A stretch of 64,000 nt of DNA from Streptomyces gossypii (GTDB lineage Bacteria; Actinomycetota; Actinomycetes; Streptomycetales; Streptomycetaceae): NCBI RefSeq assembly GCF_025165795.1, contig NZ_JAJAGO010000014.1, positions 1 to 64,000 of the forward strand. Reading direction: 5' to 3'. This document shows positions 33,380-41,602 of the stretch, piece after piece; the stretch's first letter is position 1; each line of letters starts with the position of its first letter. The notes below the pieces were generated by a model. The model had not been told where the DNA came from. It did no database searches and worked only from the letters and a program-made list of their open reading frames with translations. The translations under genes were made by a program, and so were the position numbers.

Positions 33380-33700
33380 TCAGTTGCGCACGAGTGCCTT
33401 GGCGACCGGCTCCCCGCTGCGCCGCGCATGCGTCATCCGCTCGCGCACCTCGCGCAGCGTCCGGGGACGGTATCCGGGACCACCGCAACAGGTCTTGTGG
33501 AAACCCACTCCCGCGTTCAGCAGCACGGTGAGAGTCCGCCACGCTGCGACGTCCCGTCGCCGGGGTGCGGCGAACGCCGACCCCGCGTGGATCATCGGTT
33601 CCGTACACCGCGGGCATGTCCGCTGCCTCGCCCTGTCGTAGGGCTGCTTGTACGAGACCCGGCAGGAGAGGCAGACATACGAGGTTTTCCCATGACCCAT
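33380..33700 (-). CDS. Zinc-ribbon protein of unknown function
   Basis: 106-residue protein. C10-x2-C13 and C29-x2-C32 form an N-terminal zinc ribbon (CLSC and CPRC), followed by a basic region and FHKTCCGGPGYRPRTLREVR. Conserved small proteins of this form occur across Streptomyces and have sometimes been labelled deoxyxylulose-phosphate synthase, which nothing in the sequence supports. It may bind nucleic acid or protein. ATG at 33700. Confidence 0.75.
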   Translation of the reverse strand: MGHGKTSYVCLSCRVSYKQPYDRARQRTCPRCTEPMIHAGSAFAAPRRRDVAAWRTLTVLLNAGVGFHKTCCGGPGYRPRTLREVRERMTHARRSGEPVAKALVRN

Positions 33701-33890
33701 GCGCTCAGCTTAGAGATGCTCCGGGGAGTCGGCGAACGGTATTTCCCGCGTACGGGAGGCCAGTCGGGGCGCGGATGAGGCGCCCGGCTCCCCGATCCCA
33801 CGCAGCCCCGAGACCCGCCCCGCCGGTCGCCTCCAGCAGCGCGGGTAATGCCTGACAGGAGGTGTCGGGTATCGGTGCCAGCCTCGGGGC

Positions 33891-34400
33891 ATGACGACAC
33901 GCTGGGCAGACTTCGAGACCGCCGCACCAGATCTCGCCGCGCGGGTGCAGCGGCGCTTCGCGGCGTACAAGCATCATGTACTGGGCACTCTGAGGGCCGA
34001 CGGCTCGCCGAGGCTGACCGGCCTGGAGGCGGGGTTCAGCCGGGGCGAGTTGTGGCTCGGCATGATGCCCGGCTCCCGCAAGGCGCTCGACCTGCGGCGC
34101 GATCCCCGGTTCGCACTGCATGCCAATCCGGGCACCAGCGCGGAGATGGAGGAAGGCGACGCCAGGATCTCAGGCCGCGCAGTCGAGGTGACCGACCCGG
34201 CCGAGCTCGCCCGCTTCGCGGAGGCAGCTCCGGAGGGTGAGGTTCCGGAGGTCTTTCATCTCTTCCGGGCTGAGCTGACCGAGGTGGTCCGCACCTATCT
34301 GGACATTCCTGATCTCTGTGTGGACGTATGGAAGCCGGGCCGCCCGGTCCGCACGATCCGCCGGGGCAACGACGACGCACCGCCCCGCGCGGACGCGTAG
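33891..34400 (+). CDS. Pyridoxamine 5'-phosphate oxidase-like flavin protein
   Basis: 169-residue split-barrel protein. The core reads VQRRFAAYKHHVLGTLRADG, RLTGLEAGFSRGELWLGMMP and RKALDLRRDPRFALHANPG, which is the FMN- or F420-binding PNPOx-like family. The HHVLGTLRADGSPR stretch is typical of the actinobacterial group. Substrate unknown; members reduce quinones or degrade heme, or merely bind cofactor. ATG at 33891. It stands alone between the zinc-ribbon gene and a membrane protein. Confidence 0.82.
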   Translation: MTTRWADFETAAPDLAARVQRRFAAYKHHVLGTLRADGSPRLTGLEAGFSRGELWLGMMPGSRKALDLRRDPRFALHANPGTSAEMEEGDARISGRAVEVTDPAELARFAEAAPEGEVPEVFHLFRAELTEVVRTYLDIPDLCVDVWKPGRPVRTIRRGNDDAPPRADA

Positions 34401-34470
34401 CGCGGCATCGGCCGGTCGGGCGGCGGCTGGCAGGATCTCTTCCGTCGGACGGGCCGACGGACGGGGGCAT

Positions 34471-35001
34471 ATGGACGCGCAGGAAGACAGCCGGGGCGAA
34501 GGGCCGGACGGCGGCCGGACGGCCGTGGGGGAGGAGGACCAGCTGCCCGCGCGGGGCGCAAGTTGGGTACGTCGCGCGCAGTGGGCCGTGTTCTGGGCGG
34601 TCGGGGCGGTCGCCCTGGCCGTCGTCGCATGGTTCGCCTGGGCGGCCTTCTCCTTCACCACCAGCGACGACCCCTTCCGTACGCACTCGGAGATCAGCTG
34701 CTCGCGCGCCATGTCCTTCGCGCACGGGGAGCTTCCGGAGGGCGCCACCGACGAGGACTGCTCGTCCGACGAATGGATGGACACCACCGTGCGGGGGACG
34801 TTCCGGATGCCCCGAGCCGAGGTGGGGCCCTGGCTGAAGCGCTCCTATCCGGACGGGAAACCGGAGAAGTACTGCGGCCAGGACGTCTGCCTCGACATGT
34901 CCCTGCCCGAAGAGCCCGGCGGCGCGCACGAGGTACGGCTCGACGTGCGCTATGAGACGGGCGGTACCGCCCTGGTGACGTTGGAGGCGCTCACCCTCTG
35001 A
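34471..35001 (+). CDS. Single-pass membrane protein with exported domain
   Basis: 176 residues: an acidic N-terminus, one membrane helix at about 38-60 (WAVFWAVGAVALAVVAWFAW), then an extracytoplasmic domain. Four cysteines, in EISCSRAMS, DEDCSSDEW, KYCGQ and QDVCLDM, may form two disulfides. The last part, EVRLDVRYETGGTALVTLEAL, is beta-rich. ATG at 34471 preceded by GGGGG. I do not recognise a family. It stands just upstream of the TetR/MFS pair but with its own spacing. Confidence 0.68.
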   Translation: MDAQEDSRGEGPDGGRTAVGEEDQLPARGASWVRRAQWAVFWAVGAVALAVVAWFAWAAFSFTTSDDPFRTHSEISCSRAMSFAHGELPEGATDEDCSSDEWMDTTVRGTFRMPRAEVGPWLKRSYPDGKPEKYCGQDVCLDMSLPEEPGGAHEVRLDVRYETGGTALVTLEALTL

Positions 35002-35040
35002 GGAAGGAGATCAGCTCTGCGGCCGAACAGTATTGCATCG

Positions 35041-35053
35041 ATCAGTCCAGAAC
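35041..35053 (+). promoter_or_regulatory. Shared motif upstream of the tetR gene
   Basis: ATCAGTCCAGAAC recurs as ATCAATCTAAAAC upstream of the MFS gene (10 of 13 identical, all three changes transitions), each followed within a few bases by CTAG. Candidate half-operators for the TetR protein at 35071. Confidence 0.45.
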
Positions 35054-35070
35054 ATGCTAGGTTACTTCCC

Positions 35071-35667
35071 ATGGCCCGACCGAGAACGTTTGACGAGGCG
35101 CGGGCCCTGGAGGCGGCGATGCACGCCTTCTGGGTGAACGGCTACGAGGCCACCTCGACCCAGGATCTGTGCGACGCCACCGGCCTGGGTCGCAGCAGTA
35201 TCTACAACACCTTCAGCAGCAAGCACGACCTGTTCAAGCGAGCGCTCGCCCATTACATCGACACCATGACCGGCACGCAGGTCAGAATCCTGGAGGACGT
35301 GTCGCGGCCCGCCGTGGACCGCCTCCGCGGGCTGTTCGACGTGATCGTCGAAGGTGAAGTGGCGGGGCGGCGGGGCGGCCGCAGCATGGGCTGCCTGACG
35401 GTCAACGCGACCGTGGAGCTCGGCTCCCGCGATCCGGAGGCCGCCAAGATGCTGGAGCGCGACCTGAGGCGCAGGCTGGCCTCGCTGCGTGTCGTGATCG
35501 AGACCGGGCAGCGGGCCGGTGAATTGACCTCCACCCGCGACCCGGAGTCCCTTGCCCGCTTCGTCAACGCGGTGATCGGAGGCATGCGGGTCTCCGGCCA
35601 GGGCGGCGCGGACCGCGCCACGCTGGAGTCCATCGCGGCCACGGCCATGGATGCACTGACGCACTGA
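35071..35667 (+). CDS. TetR/AcrR-family regulator of the adjacent MFS gene
   Basis: 198 residues. Opens with ARPRTFDEARALEAAMHAFW, NGYEATSTQDLCDATGLGRSS and IYNTFSSKHDLFKRAL, the helix-turn-helix of the AcuR/NemR-like group. The C-terminal domain contains GGRSMGCLTVNATVEL, where a conserved Cys in that group senses electrophiles; C109 here is at that place. ATG at 35071. The MFS transporter gene follows 129 bases downstream with a shared promoter motif, so this is probably a redox- or drug-responsive repressor of export. Confidence 0.9.
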   Translation: MARPRTFDEARALEAAMHAFWVNGYEATSTQDLCDATGLGRSSIYNTFSSKHDLFKRALAHYIDTMTGTQVRILEDVSRPAVDRLRGLFDVIVEGEVAGRRGGRSMGCLTVNATVELGSRDPEAAKMLERDLRRRLASLRVVIETGQRAGELTSTRDPESLARFVNAVIGGMRVSGQGGADRATLESIAATAMDALTH

Positions 35668-35760
35668 CGCGCGCACTCACTGCTTCACCGCTGACGCGCT
35701 GACAGGCGTGCTGACCCGGCACGGGTGGGTCCGGAACACCCATGCGCGAGTTTTGTACTT

Positions 35761-35773
35761 ATCAATCTAAAAC
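35761..35773 (+). promoter_or_regulatory. Shared motif upstream of the MFS gene
   Basis: ATCAATCTAAAAC, the counterpart of the 35041 motif, lies 24 bases before the MFS start in an AT-rich patch (GTTTTGTACTTATC precedes it), so it likely overlaps the promoter. Confidence 0.45.
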
Positions 35774-35796
35774 TAGTGAACCTCAGGGGGACTCTC

Positions 35797-37011
35797 ATGC
35801 CACGAGCCGTGTATCTCCTCGCCATGGGCATCTTCGCCATGGTGACCAGTGAATTCGTCGTCGCCGGACTGATGCCGCAGATGGCCGAGGGGCTGGACGT
35901 CACCATCCCGCAGATCGGCTACCTCATCACCGTGTTCGCGGTGGCTATGGCCCTGGGCGGACCGTTCCTCGCCGTCGCCGTGCTGAAACTGCCCGTGAAA
36001 CCCGCCCTGATGGTGCTGTTCGCGATCTTCCTGGCGGGCAACGTGCTGGCCGCCCTCGCGCCCACGTACGCCGTCATGCTGGCGGCGAGGATCATCACGG
36101 GCGTCGCCTCGGCGGCGTTCTTCGGAGTCGCCATATCGGCCGCTGTGCAGCTGGTACGCCCGGAACTGCGCGGCCGGGCCATCGCGGCCGTCCTGAACGG
36201 CCTGATGCTCGGGACGCTGCTCGGGCTTCCGCTCTCCACCATGCTGGGCGAACGCCTCGGCTGGCGGGCCGCGTTCTGGGTGATCACCGTGCTCACCGTG
36301 ATCGCCGCGCTGAGCACTGCCGCGTGGGTCCCCGCGCTGGCACGCGCCGAGGGCGGCGGTGACTTCCGTACGGAGCTCGGCGCGTTCCGGAACCGGCGGC
36401 TGTGGCTGGCGCTCATCACCAGCACTCTCATCATCGGCGCGACCTTCTCCGCCTTCAGCTACCTCAACCCGATCCTGACGGAGGTGACCGGGTTCGCCAC
36501 CGGCACCATTCCGCTGCTGCTGGTGGCGTACGGCGCCGCCACCGTGCTGGGCAACTACGTCGTGGGGCAACTCGCCGACAAGTACACCCTCTCCGTCCAG
36601 CTGTGGGGTCTGGCGCTGAACCTGGTCTTCCTCACCGGATTCGCGCTGCTCGCCGACCTGCGCGTACCGGCCGTGCTGGCGATGCTGGGCATCGGCCTGG
36701 TCGGAGTCACCATGAATCCGGCGATGGCCACCCGGGTCCAGCGTGCCGCCAACGCCCGTCCGCTGGTCAACACGGTGCACTCCTCCTTCATCACGATGGG
36801 CGTCGTCGTCGGGTCCTGGCTCGGCGGACTGGGGATCAATGAGTTCGGCCTGCGGGCGCCGCTGTGGCTCGGTGCCGCGCTGGCGCTGGCCGGGATCGGC
36901 ACCCTTCTCCCGGACCTGCTCCGCCGTCCCGCCGCGAGTCCGGCCCGGACGAAGGCCGCGGCACAGAACGCCGACGAGTGCGCGACCGCTGCGGTGAACG
37001 CCGGCCTCTGA
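35797..37011 (+). CDS. MFS transporter (AraJ/chloramphenicol-efflux type)
   Basis: 404-residue, 12-helix major facilitator. It starts RAVYLLAMGIFAMVTSEFVV, which with GLMPQMA is the sugar/arabinose efflux-drug resistance (DHA1) signature, and has ARIITGVASAAFFGVAIS near 112-129 (motif C-like) and GLPLSTMLGERLGWRAAFWV near 148-167. Likely proton-driven exporter of a drug or sugar. ATG 35797 with AGGGGG upstream. Controlled most likely by the TetR protein encoded next to it. A 13-base-stem terminator follows. Substrate unknown. Confidence 0.92.
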   Translation: MPRAVYLLAMGIFAMVTSEFVVAGLMPQMAEGLDVTIPQIGYLITVFAVAMALGGPFLAVAVLKLPVKPALMVLFAIFLAGNVLAALAPTYAVMLAARIITGVASAAFFGVAISAAVQLVRPELRGRAIAAVLNGLMLGTLLGLPLSTMLGERLGWRAAFWVITVLTVIAALSTAAWVPALARAEGGGDFRTELGAFRNRRLWLALITSTLIIGATFSAFSYLNPILTEVTGFATGTIPLLLVAYGAATVLGNYVVGQLADKYTLSVQLWGLALNLVFLTGFALLADLRVPAVLAMLGIGLVGVTMNPAMATRVQRAANARPLVNTVHSSFITMGVVVGSWLGGLGINEFGLRAPLWLGAALALAGIGTLLPDLLRRPAASPARTKAAAQNADECATAAVNAGL

Positions 37012-37030
37012 CCCGGCCGGCCTCCACCAC

Positions 37031-37062
37031 GGTGCGGTGCGACACCCCGGTCGCACCGCACC
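37031..37062. terminator. Bidirectional terminator between MFS and RidA genes
   Basis: Perfect 13-base arms GGTGCGGTGCGAC (37031-37043) and GTCGCACCGCACC (37050-37062), loop ACCCCG, between convergent genes. Confidence 0.8.
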
Positions 37063-37099
37063 CCGGTCGCAGCGCACCGCGAGAACCGCGGTCGCGCGT

Positions 37100-37492
37100 T
37101 CAGGCGACGGCGAATGCCTCGATCTGCAACAGGATGTCGTCCCGTACCAGTCCGTTGACCTTCAGCGCCGTGCTCGCGGGGCCGCGGTCCTTGTCGATGA
37201 CGACATCGCGCGCCTCGCGCACGGCCGGAAGGATGCTGAAGTCGGTCATGAAAAAGGTGAGCTTGATGATGTCTTCGAGGGTGGCCCCGGCCTCGGCCAG
37301 ACAGAGCCGGATGTTCTCGAACACCTGGGCGGTCTGGGCGTATGGATCGCCCTCCCCGACGAGCTTGCCGTGCTCGTCGAGCGGGACCTGACTGGACACG
37401 GCGATGAACTTGCCCTCGCCCCAGACGACATGGCTGTAACCGTTGCGCGGTGCGACACCTTCGGGTGCGAACACGTGTGTGAGATCAGACAT
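37100..37492 (-). CDS. RidA/YjgF-family protein
   Basis: 130-residue RidA-like protein, trimeric in known members, which hydrolyse reactive enamine/imine intermediates to ketoacids and ammonia. Seen are VSSQVPLDEHGKLVGEGD near 33-50, AQVFENIRLCLAEAGATLED near 55-74 and the closing DILLQIEAFAVA. The Arg of the usual R-x-x-V/A loop before the last strand (here LVRDDILL) and the Glu in IEAF are present, so deaminase activity is plausible. ATG at 37492. It is 57 bases after the radical SAM gene on the same strand and may be co-transcribed. Confidence 0.9.
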   Translation of the reverse strand: MSDLTHVFAPEGVAPRNGYSHVVWGEGKFIAVSSQVPLDEHGKLVGEGDPYAQTAQVFENIRLCLAEAGATLEDIIKLTFFMTDFSILPAVREARDVVIDKDRGPASTALKVNGLVRDDILLQIEAFAVA

Positions 37493-37548
37493 GCCGGGAT
37501 CTTCGCACCGCGTGCACGCCCGCGCTATACCGCGCTGTACGGCGTGGT

Positions 37549-38586
37549 TCACAACAGCGTGAGCTGTGTCGGCTGCTCCGCCCGGCCCGGAGCGTCCTCC
37601 TCGGAGAGCTCGGAATGCTCGGGCGGCAGCCGGTGCGCGCCTGGCGCCGACGGGCCGATTCCGTACTCGTTCGCCAGCTCGTGTACCTGCCCCGTGATGC
37701 GGCGCTGGTACCACTTGGGTGCGTACGCTCCGTCGGCGTAGAGCGCCTCGTAGTGCCGGACGAGCTGGGGGTGGTGGGTGCCGAGCCACTGCATGAACCA
37801 TTCGCGGGCGCCGGGCCGCAGGTGCAGGGAGAGCGGGGTGACGGAGGTGGCCCCCGCCGCCGCGATGGCGCGGACGGTGGTACGCAGCTGGGCGGGCGAG
37901 TCCCCGAGGAACGGGATGACGGGGGCCATCAGGACGCCGCAGGGGATGCCGTGCCCGGCGAGGGTGCGGATGACGTCCAGCCGCCGTTCCGGCGCGGGTG
38001 CGCCCGGCTCGACCGTGCGCCACAGCTCCTCGTCGGTGAAGCCGACCGACACCGATACCCCGACGTCCGTGACGGCGGCGGCGGAACGCAGCAGTGCGAG
38101 GTCGCGGAGGATCAGTGTCCCCTTGGTCAGGATGGAGAACGGGTTCGCGTAGTCCCGAAGGGCCGTGATGATCCCCGGCATGAGGCGGTATCGCCCCTCG
38201 GCCCGCTGGTAGCAGTCGACGTTCGTGCCCATCGCGACGTGCTGGCCGTCCCAGCGCCGGGAGCCCAGCTCGCGGCGGAGCAGCTCGGGGGCGTTGATCT
38301 TGACGACGATCTGGGAGTCGAAGTCGGTGCCGGTATCCAGATCCAGATAGCCGTGGGTCCGGCGGGCGAAGCAGTAGACGCACGCGTGCGTGCAGCCCCG
38401 GTACGGATTGACCGTCCATTCGAACGGCATCCGGGAGGCGCCGGGGACGCGGTTGACGATCGACCGGGCGCGTACCTCGTGGAAGGTGATGCCCCGGAAC
38501 TCCGGGGTGTCGAAGGTCCGGGTGACGACGGCGTCGCTGCCGAACAGCGCGGACGGACCGTCGTCGCTCAGGTTGTCCCAGCGCAT
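37549..38586 (-). CDS. Radical SAM protein of the Rv2578c / spore photolyase-like group
   Basis: 345 residues. The 4Fe-4S motif is C65-x3-C69-x2-C72 in GCTHACVYC; WTVNPYRGC precedes it, as in the Rv2578c family. The SAM barrel continues through VVKINAPELLRREL, ILTKGTLILRDL and VGVSVSVGF. The C-terminal 110 residues are specific to this family. Members are common in actinobacteria; some are spore-photoproduct-lyase-like but the substrate is not established. ATG 38586. Nothing in the neighbourhood suggests a modified peptide. Confidence 0.9.
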   Translation of the reverse strand: MRWDNLSDDGPSALFGSDAVVTRTFDTPEFRGITFHEVRARSIVNRVPGASRMPFEWTVNPYRGCTHACVYCFARRTHGYLDLDTGTDFDSQIVVKINAPELLRRELGSRRWDGQHVAMGTNVDCYQRAEGRYRLMPGIITALRDYANPFSILTKGTLILRDLALLRSAAAVTDVGVSVSVGFTDEELWRTVEPGAPAPERRLDVIRTLAGHGIPCGVLMAPVIPFLGDSPAQLRTTVRAIAAAGATSVTPLSLHLRPGAREWFMQWLGTHHPQLVRHYEALYADGAYAPKWYQRRITGQVHELANEYGIGPSAPGAHRLPPEHSELSEEDAPGRAEQPTQLTLL

Positions 38587-38760
38587 GGAGCCTCCTTACG
38601 TGGTCGTCGTGCGTCTGCTCCGACGCCTACCTGAATAGAACACCTGTTCCCATCTCTTCCGTCAAACCGGATTTTGGCGGACGGCACCCGGATGGTTGGC
38701 TGGCCGACGAGTCCGGGCCGGTCCGCAGGCGACCGCCGGGTTGACACCACAGGAGGATCA

Positions 38761-39207
38761 ATGGCGCAGGTCGAAGCGGCCACGGAGCGGGAAATCAAGG
38801 CGAAGCCGGAGGAGGTCTTCAAGGCGCTCGCCGACTACGGCGGTACCCGCGAGAAGCTGCTGCCCGAGCAGTACAGCGAGTACGAGGTGCGGGAGGGCGG
38901 CGACGGCGCGGGAACCCTCGTCCACTGGAAGCTCCAGGCGACCAGCAAGCGGGTGCGCGACTGCCTGCTGGAGATCAGCGAACCGGCGGAGGGCGAACTC
39001 GTCGAGAAGGACCGCAACTCCTCGATGGTCACCACCTGGCGGGTCACCCCCGGCAGCGGCGAGGGTGTCGCACGGGTCAGCGTGACCACGGTCTGGGACG
39101 GCGCGGGCGGCGTCGGCGGCTTCTTCGAGAAGACCTTCGCGCCCAAGGGGCTCGCACGGATCCACGACGCGGTGCTGGCGCGACTGGCCGCCGAGACTCA
39201 GAAGTAG
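38761..39207 (+). CDS. SRPBCC (START/Bet v1-like) family protein
   Basis: 148-residue helix-grip protein with an N-terminal strand VEAATEREIKAKPEEVFKAL, a central YEVREGGDGAGTLVHWKLQA and the long C-terminal helix GLARIHDAVLARLAAE. SRPBCC proteins form a hydrophobic cavity used for polyketide cyclases, lipid carriage or stress responses; no specific role is visible. ATG at 38761 with AGGAGG upstream, monocistronic. Confidence 0.85.
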   Translation: MAQVEAATEREIKAKPEEVFKALADYGGTREKLLPEQYSEYEVREGGDGAGTLVHWKLQATSKRVRDCLLEISEPAEGELVEKDRNSSMVTTWRVTPGSGEGVARVSVTTVWDGAGGVGGFFEKTFAPKGLARIHDAVLARLAAETQK

Positions 39208-39356
39208 CCGGGCGGGGTCAGAGACGGTCGCGAGCGGGGTGGGACGAGACGGCGGAGGCGCGGTGGAGATCGAGTAGAGGTCCGGTAGAGGTCTGGACCT
39301 TAGTAAGTCCCCGCCGGGGTTCTGCCGCGCTCCGCGACCGCGTAACGTGGCACGTC

Positions 39357-40193
39357 ATGAGCAAGATCCTGATCTCTGCGGACATGGAGGGCGCCACCGG
39401 CGTCACCTGGCCCGCCGACGTACTCCCCGGGACACCGCAGTGGGAACGCTGCCGCCCGATGTTCACCTCCGATGTCAACGCCGCGATCGCCGGGTTCTTC
39501 GACGGCGGCGTTGACGAGGTCCTCGTCAACGAGGCCCACTGGACGATGCGCAATCTGCTGCTCGAACAACTGGACGACCGCGCGCAGATGCTCACCGGGC
39601 GGCACAAGTCGCTCAGCATGGTCGAGGGTGTGCAGCACGGCGACGTCGACGGCATCGCCTTCGTCGGCTATCACACCGGGGCGGGGGCCGAAGGCGTCCT
39701 CGCCCACACCTATCTGGCCAACTCCCTCACCGGCGTCTGGGTGGACGGCACCCGCGCGAGCGAGGGCCTGCTCAACGCCCTGGTGGTCGCCGAGTACGGC
39801 GTGCCGGTCGTACTCGTCACCGGCGACGACCTCACCTGCGAGGACGCCGGCGGCTACGCGCCCGAGGCCCGCACCGCCGCCGTCAAGGACTACGTCTCAC
39901 GCTACGCGGCGGTGTGCCGTACACCCGCCCGCACCGCCCGGGACATCCGCGCCGCCGCCCGCGAGGCCGCCGCGCTGGCAGTACGGCACGAGCCGGTGGC
40001 ACGCGGGCCGCACGAAGTGGCCATGGAGTTCGACGCCGAGCATCTGGCCGGAGCGGCCACCTGCGTGCCGGGGGTGGAACGGACCGGCGAGCGCCGGGTC
40101 GCCTACACCGCGCCGGACATGTACGAAGGAATCCGGTGCTTCAAGGCGGTCACCACCGTCGTCTCGTCCGCCGTGGAGGAACAGTATGGTTGA
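39357..40193 (+). CDS. M55-family D-aminopeptidase (DppA-like)
   Basis: 278-residue zinc peptidase of the DppA family, which releases N-terminal D-amino acids from short peptides such as D-Ala-D-Ala fragments of peptidoglycan. The metal site at the N-terminus is visible in SADMEGATG (D9, E11). Other family motifs are EVLVNEAHWTMRNL, the SMVEGV stretch and FVGYHTGAGAEGVLAHT with its His residues, then VLVTGDD. The stop overlaps the next gene by eight bases (ATGGTTGA). First of three consecutive peptidase genes. In Bacillus, dppA belongs to a dipeptide ABC operon; no transporter is beside it here. Confidence 0.92.
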   Translation: MSKILISADMEGATGVTWPADVLPGTPQWERCRPMFTSDVNAAIAGFFDGGVDEVLVNEAHWTMRNLLLEQLDDRAQMLTGRHKSLSMVEGVQHGDVDGIAFVGYHTGAGAEGVLAHTYLANSLTGVWVDGTRASEGLLNALVVAEYGVPVVLVTGDDLTCEDAGGYAPEARTAAVKDYVSRYAAVCRTPARTARDIRAAAREAAALAVRHEPVARGPHEVAMEFDAEHLAGAATCVPGVERTGERRVAYTAPDMYEGIRCFKAVTTVVSSAVEEQYG

Positions 40194-41535
40194 CGTCCGC
40201 ATCGATCCCGGTGACCACATCGACAAGCAGGCGCTCGACGAGGTGGTGAACTACACCTCCGAGCTGATCCGCATCGACACCACCAACCACGGCCGGGGCG
40301 ACGGCGTGGAGCGGCAGGCCGCCGAATACGTCGCGGAGCGGCTGGCCGAGGTGGGCATCGAGCCCGCCCTGCTGGAGAAGGCCCCCGACCGCACCAACGT
40401 GGTGGCCCGCATCCCCGGCACCGACCCGGGAGCCGACGCCCTGCTGGTGCACGGCCACCTCGACGTGGTGCCCGCCGAGCCCGCCGACTGGACGGTCCAC
40501 CCCTTCTCCGGCGAGATCCGGGACGGCGTGGTCTGGGGCCGCGGCGCCATCGACATGAAGAACGCCGACGCCATGGTGCTCTCCGTCGTCCGCGCCTGGG
40601 CCCGCGCCGGAGTACGCCCCCGCAGGGACATCGTGCTGGCCTTCACGGCGGACGAAGAGGACAGCGCCGACTACGGCTCCGGCTATCTCACCGAGCACCA
40701 CGCCGACCTCTTCGAGGGCTGCACCGAGGGCATCAGCGAATCCGGTGCCTTCACCTTCCACACCGGAGACGGGCTGCGGCTCTACCCGGTCGCGGCAGGG
40801 GAGCGGGGCACCGGCTGGCTCAGGCTGTCCGCGCGCGGCAAGGCAGGGCACGGATCGAAGGTCAACCGGGAGAACGCGGTGAGCATGCTGGCCGCCGCCG
40901 TCACCCGGATCGGCGAGTACGAGTGGCCGGTGCGGCTCACCCCGACCGTACGGGCGGCGCTCACCCAGCTGTCACTGCTCCAGGGCATGGACGCCCCCGA
41001 CATGGACGCCCCCGACTTCGACGTGGACGCCCTGCTCGCCAAGCTCGGCCCGGCTGCCGACCTGGTCGCGCCGACGGTGCGCAACAGCTCCAACCCCACG
41101 ATCCTGGAAGCCGGTTACAAGGTCAACGTCGTCCCCGGCAGCGCCACCGCCTTCGTCGACGGTCGGATGCTGCCCGGCGGCGAGGAGGAGTTCCGCACCA
41201 CCCTGGACGCGCTGACGGGGCCCGAGGTCGACTGGGAGTTCCACCACCAGGAGGTCGCGCTCCAGGCCCCGGTGGACTCCCCGTCGTACTCCGTGCTGAG
41301 GGAGTCGCTGGAACACTTCGACCCGACCGGCAACGTCGTGCCGTACTGCATGTCCGGCGGCACGGACGCCAAGCAGTTCTCCCGGCTGGGCATCAGGGGG
41401 TACGGCTTCACCCCGCTGAAGCTGCCCGTCGGCTTCGACTACCAGGCGCTCTTCCACGGAGTGGACGAGCGGGTGCCGGTGGACGCCCTGCACTTCGGCG
41501 TCCGCACCCTCGACCGCGCCCTGCTCAGGCTCTGA
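40186..41535 (+). CDS. M20/M25/M40-family metallopeptidase
   Basis: 449-residue zinc-dependent exopeptidase/deacylase. Metal and catalytic residues: H and D in HGHLDVVP near 85-92, bridging D in GRGAIDMKN near 118-126, and the E-E pair in FTADEEDS near 151-158; the lid domain and the C-terminal FHGVDERVPVD with its zinc His follow. Members cleave dipeptides, acylamino acids or N-acyl conjugates. Start codon lies inside the M55 gene, so the two are translated together. Probable role: second step in degrading short cell-wall or dietary peptides. Exact substrate unknown. Confidence 0.91.
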   Translation: MVDVRIDPGDHIDKQALDEVVNYTSELIRIDTTNHGRGDGVERQAAEYVAERLAEVGIEPALLEKAPDRTNVVARIPGTDPGADALLVHGHLDVVPAEPADWTVHPFSGEIRDGVVWGRGAIDMKNADAMVLSVVRAWARAGVRPRRDIVLAFTADEEDSADYGSGYLTEHHADLFEGCTEGISESGAFTFHTGDGLRLYPVAAGERGTGWLRLSARGKAGHGSKVNRENAVSMLAAAVTRIGEYEWPVRLTPTVRAALTQLSLLQGMDAPDMDAPDFDVDALLAKLGPAADLVAPTVRNSSNPTILEAGYKVNVVPGSATAFVDGRMLPGGEEEFRTTLDALTGPEVDWEFHHQEVALQAPVDSPSYSVLRESLEHFDPTGNVVPYCMSGGTDAKQFSRLGIRGYGFTPLKLPVGFDYQALFHGVDERVPVDALHFGVRTLDRALLRL

Positions 41536-41602
41536 GCCGCTCCCCGTCCACCCGTCGACTCCCCGTCGCTTCCCCGTCCTGCCCCGAGGAGATCAACCGC
41601 AG

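Noticed and set aside
33380..33700. Deoxyxylulose-5-phosphate synthase label sometimes attached to such proteins
   Set aside because: 106 residues with a zinc ribbon cannot contain a thiamine diphosphate synthase domain.
39472..41535. Reading M55 and M20 peptidases as one fused 687-residue protein
   Set aside because: The N-terminal part of that frame is the wrong frame of the M55 gene. The M20 protein starts at ATG 40186, overlapping the M55 stop by eight bases.
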